Source of the DNA: Xestospongia muta
Lineage: Eukaryota; Porifera; Demospongiae; Haplosclerida; Petrosiidae
Reading direction: 5' to 3'
NCBI GenBank assembly: GCA_963693285.1
Contig: OY848926.1
Coordinates: 5,502,501-5,566,500, forward strand
Length of the DNA stretch: 64,000 nt
The position numbers and the translations under genes are program-made. Each line of letters begins with the position of its first letter. The stretch's first letter is position 1. Of this stretch, positions 12,701-19,880 are shown one piece after another. Under the pieces are notes generated by a model, which saw nothing but the letters and a program-made list of their open reading frames with translations, ran no database searches and was not told the origin of the DNA.

Positions 12701-15693
12701 CTAACAAAGAATTTTAAAATAAAACATAAAATCATAACCACAAGTGAAGGAACCATGAAAATTTTAATAAATATCAATATATAGAGAGAGACAATACAAT
12801 ATGATTGTGTTTACTGTTGCAATGTAAACAGTATTTCAGTTAGAAATACAATATTGAATTCTTACTTGCTATTTGCATTAATTCAAAATATGATTACTAA
12901 ATTGACTTACAACACTGATATCTTTTTTGAGTTCCCATGAATATTCTCCTCCACAATGATCAACATATTGGATGTAAGCACAACGAAATAGACCAATACA
13001 TCCCTCAGTTGCACCATGAACATCAAAATTCTTTCTGAACTGACCACTTGTGAGAATATTCCTTGTTGGTTCTAAATGTATTTTCATACACTTGACACGC
13101 ATTGCTGAAGGACTTGGTAAAGCTAATTTTGAATCTGACCCTGAGCTTGTGAAGTAGTTCCAAACTTTTCCTATGAAACTAGTTTTGCCCTTAGAATCAG
13201 GAAAAATTACAGTGTCAAATTGTCTGTGGTATCCTAATCAAAATATGCAAATTTTTTCACATGACAATGTACCTATTTACCTCCAGGACATATCTTATAC
13301 TCTGGAACTTTTAATAGCCTATTGTTTTCAGGATAATCATAAGGAGGAGCTCCATAAAGGTGCTCGTAAGGATGACCAACTTCTTGATTTTTTGGAGAAA
13401 ACACTACATATTTGTAAGGAATACCATAGTATTTCTTTGACCTGATAAACTCATAGTCCACTTGAAAAGAAATTATGATAACATGCAAACCATCACCAGC
13501 ATCTCTGTAAAGAATTGATAAAGTATTAGCAGCACACTATAAGCAATGGTCCCACTTGACAATTTCACCAGGACCAATGTCCAGTTCCCAGTTCCCCAAT
13601 TCCTTCTCTCCAAACCTCAAGTAAACTGATGACTTCCCCTCCTCCCATTCCCAGGTCTCCAATGGAATTATAGCATTGAATTGAAGGCACATAGCCTTCT
13701 CTTTAACTGGACTCAAAACTGAAGGTAGAGGTCCTGATTTAGGCCTATGAATATCAACAAGTATTAATAAAATAAAGCCACATAAACAAGCAACTCACGT
13801 CATCTGTCCTGCTTTAGATTTAGACTCTTTAACATTATCTTTTTTCTTTCCTGAAATTTTGTTTTTTTCATCATTAGTCTCTTGTTTTACTGGTTGCTGA
13901 GATGTTGCTCCAGATTCTTCAATAAGGGGATGATCCAAAGTATTTTTGGAGCTGAAAAAAGCTGAGTCATCTTTTGGAGAATGCTTCATATTATTGTCTT
14001 CTAGCACTTCAGTTTGAAGAGAAGGATCTGTTGTAGAATTAGTCTCCTTATTCAAACTATCAGATTCTATTATGGGTTGTTTTTGGCTGGTTTCATCCTG
14101 GCTTGAAGATGTTGGTGATGATACAGGTGTAATATCTGTATCAGATGCCTCTCCAATAAACGTGTCATTGTAACCATCACCTGCACTGGTAGTTTGAGGC
14201 TGGCTAGCTAAAGTTTCTTTCTGTTCTTTCTTGTTTGATTCCTTTTGTGTAGCCTTATCAGAATCTACTGCTGAATCTAGAGGCTCAGTCAATGTTGAAT
14301 CAAGAGGTCCAGGCTCTGGTAAAAGAGGAGACTCATCTTTTAGACTCTTTTTTGTGGCAGGTTCATCAGTCCCATCTGGTTTTCTTCTTTTTCTTGCCTC
14401 GTTAACGCTTTTTTTACTTGTCGAATCTTCTTGAATTCGTATGCTGTTTTCAATGGAACTATCTGGCTTTGTTTTGTTCTCAGTGGAACTGTCAGGTGCT
14501 ATTGGAACTTGTGACTTGCCATCCTTCAATTTGTTACCACTATGATCATCTTCAGCATGAAGTTCAGGTGACAATGGTACTCCAGGTACTGAAGCACTTT
14601 CTGGTAGTAAAGAAATTGGAGGTAACTTAAGATGTTCTTTAGCACTCATTCCTTTTATATCAAATGTATTACTACCACTCTGTGAATCTGAACCATCAGG
14701 AACAACATTACTTTCAGATAAAGAATTTGCATGATTTGTTTGAGTATTTGCTCCCTGTATGCCATAAGTATAACTATGAGGTCCTTCACTAGACCTATCA
14801 GGTTGAACAATCTCACATACAACTGCTCCTCCTTTTTTTAAAAAAACAGCAGCACTGGAATCATCTCCTGATTCAGTATCCTCAGTCTTGCTTTTCTTAT
14901 CTGGAGAATCATCAGTTTCATTTGTACAATGACGTTTGTCATTAGATGAAGGAGGAGATACCAGAGACTTAGGAATAGTGTCTTTAGATGGAGACAATTC
15001 CACTTCCATAGGAGTAGTATCTAAATTGTTATCTGGTACAATGAGTGTTTTGTTAGGAGCAGCTTTGTCAGGTGTCACTGCTGTAGGAAGTATACCCGAA
15101 GGAGGAGGAGCATCACTCATTGGAGGTTGCATAGAGACATCAAGAGTTAATAAAGAAGCCTCATGATGAGATCTGTTGGACTGATCTGGATGTGGATCAT
15201 ACATAGCTAATATCTGTTCTCTAGATACAGCAGGAGAAATACTAGAAGTTGACATAGGAGAGTCAGATGGAATTGTACTTGGTGGATGTTGGGGTTGTTG
15301 TAATTTACATCGATAACAGATTGATAAATCTACCATTAGATAGGCACCACACTGAGAATTAAAACATTGCTTTAAAGGTGTCTGGTCAAGTATCTCTGGA
15401 TCTTGAGGCGCAGAACAAAACAGGCAATTTTGTAATTTAAGGGGTAACATCACATTGCATAATATGCATGGTTTACGCTGCATTTCAAATAGCGATGATC
15501 CACAATTTCCACAGTATTTAGCATCTGCAGAATTTGCTTCATTACATCTCTTGCAAAGAACTCCTTGTAGTGGCAGTCCACATTCTCCACAGAATTTTAC
15601 ATTAGGAGGATTTGGGAAATTACATTTCTTGCAGGGAACAGTTTGTCCAGAAAGTGCAGCATTATGAGATGACCCTCCTGACGTTTCAGACAT
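1..15693 (-). CDS. RNF213: RNF213-like gene A (A-type, 3' end outside window)
   Basis: Multi-exon gene for a giant RNF213/mysterin-like protein, a cytosolic AAA+ ATPase and ubiquitin ligase that in vertebrates acts in lipid-droplet biology and antimicrobial ubiquitylation. The start is the ATG at 15691-15693 (MSETSGG), which follows a plausible acceptor (TACATCAG). In order it encodes four zinc ribbons with a disordered tail, a CBM20-like domain, a helical arm, two UBA-like domains, the AAA+ core (P-loops near 6812-6838, 5217-5240 and 3842-3865), the METE-rich acidic linker and the start of the E3 shell. The RZ finger and C-terminus lie beyond base 1. Frames look open in every exon I followed. 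Family membership rests on long collinear motifs: SERAGxGKS, GETGCGKT, FFDEANTTEAI, GKPGSSKS, LDEVGLAEDSP and KICMETG. Gene C is its near-copy, 45.7 kb away. The donor of exon 2 (CAA/GTGGGA) is weak. Confidence 0.93.
793..1070 (-). other. Gene A acidic METE linker
   Basis: Low-complexity acidic stretch with repeated METE/MET-x-E units (METENLEP, DMETLAEQH, EKMETEDLEQ, QMEVDEEVD). Vertebrate RNF213 has a METE-rich acidic insert at the same point, between the VGFHGG/IHIDD region (here VGFQGGSWISAHIDDIRAP, 1130-1185) and the E3 shell. Function unknown. Gene B has a different acidic sequence here and gene C a slightly longer one. Confidence 0.75.
2012..3340 (-). other. Gene A later AAA-like units
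   Basis: Exons with GISNWALDPAKMNRGVMVTR (3255-3340), GLRDFYR (near 3060), RYLLFLTENYAALQVLKHYL (near 2600), FGSSFPKDREYTQVCRNINQ and KICMETGRTVILLNLENLYE (2340-2470), QRYVDLGLQTHRVKCRVHN and FPTPLINRLEKHFVL (near 2130). They match in order the degenerate last AAA units of RNF213, which lack P-loops. The exon at about 2012-2180 ends WVHQFSEVNQADTK, where a 41-base intron (1971-2011) interrupts a stretch that is continuous in gene B. Confidence 0.82.
3400..4250 (-). other. Gene A AAA+ core, third P-loop unit with Walker B
   Basis: Walker A GKPGSSKSLAKSIVADSM (3842-3865), preceded by ENVFMMAICIELRIPLFLV, and Walker B SVVVLDEVGLAEDSPNLPLK (3505-3528). Both are characteristic of the second hydrolysing AAA unit of RNF213, where the Walker A reads KPGSSKS. 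The acidic Glu of LDE is present. The exon boundary falls between the two motifs. Confidence 0.9.
4420..5700 (-). other. Gene A AAA+ core, second P-loop unit with Walker B
   Basis: Walker A GETGCGKTRLIRFMCDLA (5217-5240), then KVHGGTTE (hinted across an intron near 5085), Walker B LFFDEANTTEAIGLIKEV (4960-4980) and the sensor-like FIAACNPYRK (near 4865). These are the residues of one of the two hydrolysing AAA units of RNF213. The segment continues to ESAGLGFYVKATE and IPLRQLVYRVLELPPSMRPLVYDFGQLNNATEKDY (split here by describing only its ends: IPLRQLVYRV to FGQL at 4560-4660). Intact in A, B and C. Confidence 0.9.
5830..7100 (-). other. Gene A AAA+ core, first P-loop unit
   Basis: Exons with the P-loop SERAGMGKSLYIQRL (6812-6838), the family's unusual SERAGxGKS Walker A, generally counted as the second of six AAA units. 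Downstream exons carry FHIDISPSV, CDSQGRIWRCHPAHLYAIEV and LLDILPTMECLSPRNVLQML (about 6290-6660), then the FQRVFQYLRRHVGRV stretch near 6150. I see no DE Walker B in this unit, in line with the vertebrate protein where this unit binds but does not cycle ATP. Introns are 40-70 bases. Confidence 0.85.
7148..7640 (-). other. Gene A arm-to-AAA junction exons
   Basis: Two to three exons leading into the ATPase core. Those at 7148-7380 and just above encode PNLLVATP and SLYMEDDKLPLPTHEEVLIC, matching the vertebrate stretch VGQPNLVV and MQTPSQPLPTYDEVLLC that precedes the first P-loop. The similarity boundary with gene B falls here: near-identical below about 7489, diverged above it. Confidence 0.8.
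7721..9004 (-). other. Gene A UBA-domain exon
   Basis: Large exon starting after the acceptor CTTCACAG at 9005 (QIFHSVCRIADVL). The first 120 residues align with the end of the RNF213 arm (FYELNYFTTPQLLSLREEL). It then departs from the vertebrate protein with two UBA/CUE-like three-helix domains: one at 8234-8371 (LTDEQ...GFSKKLILLAFERC...EEAVEDWC) and one at 7847-7972 (HPVVRELMQAGFSLEECKTA...NNTQKAMEYIM). Between them is an acidic Ser/Asp/Glu linker containing VVIILSSEDE (8087-8122), which fits the SUMO-interaction motif pattern of a hydrophobic core next to acid. Ubiquitin and SUMO binding are predictions from motif shape. Confidence 0.8.
9062..12711 (-). other. Gene A N-terminal helical arm (many small exons)
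   Basis: About a dozen helical exons matching the stalk of RNF213. Recognisable stretches include ISMELRITFLQLITLSPDIE near 12540, a KDFDxR-like helix near 10000 (WDLCNYQEAAQAFINIRDTL) corresponding to the family's HHLHQAVHAAKVIL-type helix followed by LGLTGDFRLVERVAKH, and TAAGGEGDMTTDKL near 9560. There are no catalytic motifs. Introns are short (about 45-90 bases). Genes A and C stay alignable here, introns included, with several percent difference; gene B is only distantly similar and its introns do not align. Confidence 0.75.
12912..13747 (-). other. Gene A CBM20-like region (three exons)
   Basis: Exons near 13553-13746, 13281-13505 and 12912-13233. The first has a beta-rich segment ending VYLRFGEKELGNWELDIGP; the second carries IPYKYVVFSPKNQEVGHPYE. 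This layout (VYLRFG, then W, then IPYKYV) matches the N-terminal CBM20-like carbohydrate-binding domain of vertebrate RNF213. The third exon starts the helical arm. A sugar- or glycan-binding role is inferred from the family only. The first exon's donor is CAA/GTGGGACC, whereas gene C has CAG/GTAGGACC at the same place, so splicing here may be weaker in A. Confidence 0.7.
13799..15693 (-). other. Gene A exon 1: four zinc ribbons and disordered tail
   Basis: About 632 residues. Residues 21-129 (15307-15633) hold four CxxC pairs-of-pairs: C21/C24/C35/C38, C47/C50/C61/C64, C76/C79/C90/C93 and C110/C115/C126/C129, the pattern of double zinc ribbons. Vertebrate RNF213 begins with a single comparable CxxC ribbon. 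The rest is low-complexity and rich in Ser, Pro, Asp and Lys, with two bipartite basic clusters (KR...KKSK near residue 260 and RKRRKP...KK near residue 435) that resemble nuclear localisation signals. The donor is GAC/GTGAGT near 13798 and splices in frame to GCCTAAATCAGG. The 5' half is identical to gene C; the 3' half is not. Confidence 0.88.
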
Positions 15694-16124
15694 CCTGATG
15701 TAGTAGAGATAGTAAACTCTTGATAAATACCAACCTTACTGTTAATTTACACATAACTTAGCAAGTAGTCCATAATTACACAGAACAATGTACACGCTTA
15801 CAGGGTTTGGTTAGACTCTACTGAGCACATGTAATATTAGCAATGATCACGTGAAACATTGCCACACCCATTACATGCGACAAACAAAAATTAGAGCACA
15901 TATACATCACAAAGGAGAAAAATTACTCCTTTTAGTAAGTTTGAACAGTAACATTAAAACATAACAATGTGTATTTACCTGTGACTGATAATGCATAAAT
16001 TAACAGTTACTAAGAAACCCAACCCACAAACTGGATTAACCATTATACACAAATTCAATACATCTCTTAGCTAACCACCAAATCATGGTCAAATTGATTC
16101 TATTGTTATTATTAAATATTTATG
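14951..16124. repeat. Identical island, copy 1
   Basis: About 1,174 bases identical by eye to 60663-61836, running from within exon 1 of A through the start codon into the spacer. The first mismatches outside it are at 14950 (A versus G) and 16125 (A versus C). Confidence 0.75.
15847..15854. promoter_or_regulatory. E-box TCACGTGA upstream of gene A
   Basis: Palindromic CACGTG with matching flanks, 154 bases upstream of the ATG. The same octamer is at a similar distance in B and C. bHLH-type binding is a motif prediction. Confidence 0.45.
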
Positions 16125-16302
16125 ATGTTATATTAGAATAGTATTTTATATGAAAGAAACTATATCAATGAAAGGTATTTTCTGATCATATGTCCATTAC
16201 TAATTCTGAAGAAGACCTACCTCTACAGTCAGAGTCCAATATCAGGTCGGATGTCAATAAATCGAGAGACAACAAATGTAGATAACTTACTAGCAACCAA
16301 AA

Positions 16303-16684
16303 GACTTCTTATGAGGTGGTTTTTTCGAGAAACAACTAACAAAATTCACTGTCTAACAGTGAACCGACGGGGTCACCCCACTCTGTTGGATAGCCTTACG
16401 TTCAAATTATCCAATTGAGTAGGCGTTTAGAATGTCTATCTAGGAATGTGAGGTTAACTTCAACTATGTGGTCATCTCCTGCTTTTCAAAACTTTAAACG
16501 GATGGGGCTGAATTATTAAACAATTATTGTGTAAAACAGAAACGAAGAAATACAGAGCTGAAATGGGTGGAGTTGAGTTATTAGGAACTAACCAGAGAGT
16601 AGAGTTATTTATTGCTACCTTCTCTTAATAAATATGAATCTGTTTGTCAAAGACGTGTGTAGATTCTATGTAACTTACCTGTAT
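16303..16684. promoter_or_regulatory. Conserved upstream block, gene A
   Basis: Shares ordered segments with the gene B spacer: GACTTCTTATGA, TCGAGAAA, AATTCACTGTCTA, ACAGAAACGAAGA (16536-16548), AGCTGAAATGGGTGGA (16556-16571) and a stretch from ATGAATCTGTTTGTCAA to the donor-like TTACCTG near 16680. It probably contains a promoter or first non-coding exon. Which strand element matters is not clear. Confidence 0.5.
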
Positions 16685-17249
16685 GTACAATAAAATAATG
16701 ACTATACATCTAGAGATAATGTAGTTTTTAGAAAGAACAAATTAATTCCCAAACTAATGGAAGCACATGTACAAGCCACAATATCAAGTTTAATTTGTTC
16801 TTAACATGTTCGTGGTTTCCTATTATTATTATTTTATCTTATTTTGTTATATCTTCTTTACTATTCGTTCTCTTACTTGTTTTATTACAATTAATAACCT
16901 ACCTGAAATTTACCTAAACTTACCTTACTTGTCTTCATTGTATAATGTGTGTATATCTAAGTACAATAACATTGACTACTACTATTAAAAGGACATGAAA
17001 ATATCAAACTGTATATGTGGTATATAGTATGTATGTGGATCAAAAGTAATTTAAAAGACCAGCACATGCACACACACACAAGACAATTAGAATAATAATA
17101 CAATTATATATTGTGTCATATGAACTTGCCATACAGCTCAAATTAACTGTACTGACATAAATTAATAACAGTACTGTACTATTGTGATCACTTAATAAGT
17201 ATTATATAAATTGTGTATATAGAAGTTCAATGAAGTATCTGTACTAATA

Positions 17250-19880
17250 TTAATCTTTAATATCATGTTCATGTTGTTGTTGATAAAGTACTATAGCTTT
17301 CCATGTAGCTACAGCTTGACCTACTGTAATAGTCTGTGGGAACTCTTCTTCAAATTGAGGAGGTAGTCCCTCTAATCCATAGTTATCCAAATGAGCAACT
17401 AATGTATCAATAAGACTAAAGACAATATTATATAAAGATGTCTCATAGTTAGATATAATACTTACGGCCATGCCTTTTCAACAGGATTTCTATGACGGAC
17501 ATTGGTTTCAATAAACTCATAAAGAAGGTTAAGTAGAGGAGGAATATCAAATTGTCGTAACAACCTTCCAAGTTCCTTCTCTACATCTTTGTCTAATGCT
17601 TGTAGAAAGTCTTGACCCAATGAATCAAAAGGCTCCTATTTATATAAACACATAATACATTACGTCAGTGTGTAGGTGATCTCTTTACTTGTCTAGATAG
17701 AGTGAGTGTCTTAGCCATTTGTACTGATATTGTCTCCCACAATGACAAGATATGACCCAAACTACAATACTCCATAGCCTATAATAACTCAATGTCTGTT
17801 AATATTGGATATAGCTAATATACCTTCTTGCTAGTAAACTTTCTTTCCATTTTTAATACTTTCTTGACATATTTCTTTAGTTCTGTATTAGCATCAGTTC
17901 TTCCAGAGGAGAGAAATCCAATTACTATCTCTACTACATCAAGACACTCTCTTAAACTTTGCATTGTACGTAGTTCAGTAACTATCTCTGTTTGTTGTCT
18001 GACACTGAGTTTGATCTAAAGAAGACACCAGAATATAACTGATGATTAGTGTCTATCTCTATTACCTGTGGTGATACATTCTTCCTAATGTTAGCAAATG
18101 TTTCAGCAGTGTACACATCTTTTCTGTATACAACTTGAGGGATTTCTAGTTGAATAAGAGGTTTGCCATGGATAAAACGGTCCACTACATGTTTCTCTAA
18201 TGCAGGGAGATCATAAGTGACATTTTGTCCTTTTCCATGTTCCAGAGAATAATGACAGTGAGAGAGAACAATAGAGAGAAGTTGATGTTCATACTCCAAG
18301 AGATGACAGTGTTGGATATGACTAACTGGTACCTTGTGTTCTCTCCACATAATACTAAATACAGTAGTATCAGATGATATTGATCAAATGATATATAAGA
18401 CTAACTCTTTCTTTTGTTTCTTTTTTAACTGAGAGCGACATTTCTCAATAAAGTTATTATGTACTCCAACTAGTAAATCAACTAGAGCAACTGTACATAC
18501 TCCTGGACCAGCCAGGGTAGGGATGAGATAAGAGAGAGGAAGAGATTCATCCCATCCTCTTGTCAGATATTCAGAGTTAACAGGAACACGTGCTAATAGA
18601 AATAAAACAGTAAACTGTGGTAATATCTGGTCTATAATATTTACAATGTTCTTTGAGTTTGTCTTTTATTAAACTCCAGGCATTTCTAACACAGTCAAGT
18701 TTCTCACGGAACTGGTTCCTTTTCTGTTCAGTATGACTTCCTATAGTATATCAGTAATATATTAACAAGGTAAGTGATTATTGTACCTTTCCCTAGTTCT
18801 CTAATAAACTCTCCTATAGTGTATTTAGCTACATCAGTTTTGTCCAGTCTTCTGTGACTAAGTTCATACATTTGTTGCTGTAGTTTTACAATACCAGGTA
18901 GATACTGAGTAGCTCTTAAGAGAGGCTCCTAATAAAAGTAAGAAATTAATGAAGTAATCTTTACATAATACCTGTTGTATGAACTCATGTAGGATAGGAC
19001 AAGTGTCTTTGTGTGTCTGTAGAGTTTGAAAGAGATGTTCCAATGTGATCCGAGAACGATAGGTCCACAAATGAGGGAGGATGTCCTTTGGAGCTACAGA
19101 CATTCTTTCATGAATTACATAAAACAAACGATCTCGATCTGTAAAGAGAAATTAGTATATTTAATTTACTAGATGGATTGTTAACCTTCTCTCTTGTCAT
19201 TTACAAGCAAAAGTGTTGCTTGTTGTAATGTGACCTCCAATTTCTAAATATTATGTTGATATATTACAATATTCATTTAGTAATATACTTACATTTAATA
19301 TAGGTTCAATATAGACATTATTAAAACATCTCTCCCATTCTGTTCTAGCATTTCTAGCACCTAATGTTGCATATGTGGATACACCAGTAGCTAGAGAATA
19401 GAAAAATGAAATTTATTTTAAAGAACATATGGTCACTCACGAATGTTATGTTCCTCTGTGACAATATCTTTGAGTATCATATGTAAGATAAGACAAGACT
19501 CATCCTTACTCTTCCCTATAGCTTGACTCAAAATATCAATATCACACTGTAAATGTCGCCAGAAGAAGAGAGGTAAGTCTGCAGGTCTGACTTGACCCTT
19601 GGTAAGATCTAGTAGACCTTCAATAGCATGCTAATATAAAGAGATGATCGATTACTAAACATATTAATAGTGACATACCTCATTGTTACATGATGCCCAT
19701 AGTAATGATGTATGCATTAAAACTCTAACAATGGCACAGGCTGCTGGAGATAAAGTTCTTTCAGATGAAGGAACAGTTTCACGTTGATCAGGACGACCAA
19801 GTGCATAGCCTGTTTCAGTAGTATCAGTGCTGAAGGATTGAATTTTGAATGAGCAAAAAATAGAAATCAACATCTACTCA
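17250..19880 (-). other. Gene B C-terminal domain
   Basis: Exons downstream of the RZ finger: TGYALGRPDQRETVPSSERT (near 19800), DILPHLWTYRSRITLEHLFQ (near 19060), EHKVPVSHIQHCHLLEYEHQ and HGKPLIQLEIPQVVYRKD (18000-18350), ECLDVVEIVIGFLSSG (near 17920) and a final exon ending AVATWKAIVLYQQQHEHDIK. These match, in order, the vertebrate RNF213 C-terminal domain, whose last exon ends SVWKTAAVLKW. Both length and order look complete. Confidence 0.9.

Larger units (their letters stand above)
15694..17249. promoter_or_regulatory. Spacer between gene B 3' end and gene A start
   Basis: Holds the 3' flank of B and the promoter/5'-UTR region of A. The A start codon follows an acceptor-like CTACTACATCAG; candidate donors for a 5'-UTR exon read on the minus strand are CACAG/GTAAATAC (15978) and ACAG/GTAAGTTAC (16679). 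No AATAAA occurs in the 150 bases after the B stop. A short CA repeat lies near 17069-17081. I see no coding gene or mobile element. Confidence 0.6.
1..18288. repeat. Large tandem duplication, copy 1 (period about 45.7 kb)
   Basis: Matches 45713-64000 throughout, covering gene A, its upstream spacer and the 3' end of gene B. The offset is 45712 from exon 1 of A to the 3' end of B and drifts by tens of bases in the gene body through indels. Both copies run off the window, so the true unit is longer than seen. Confidence 0.9.

Noticed and set aside
13500..13560. Gene A as a pseudogene because of the weak donor
   Set aside because: All other exons and ATPase motifs are open and intact, and GT is still present at the site.
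14231..15667. Several plus-strand open frames opposite exon 1 of genes A and C
   Set aside because: They are antisense shadows of the Ser/Pro-rich coding exon and have no independent features.
16806..16988. Plus-strand open frame of 60 codons, repeated at 62520-62702
   Set aside because: Hydrophobic, Tyr/Phe-rich translation of AT-rich spacer. Its repetition only reflects the 45.7 kb duplication; no splice or family support.
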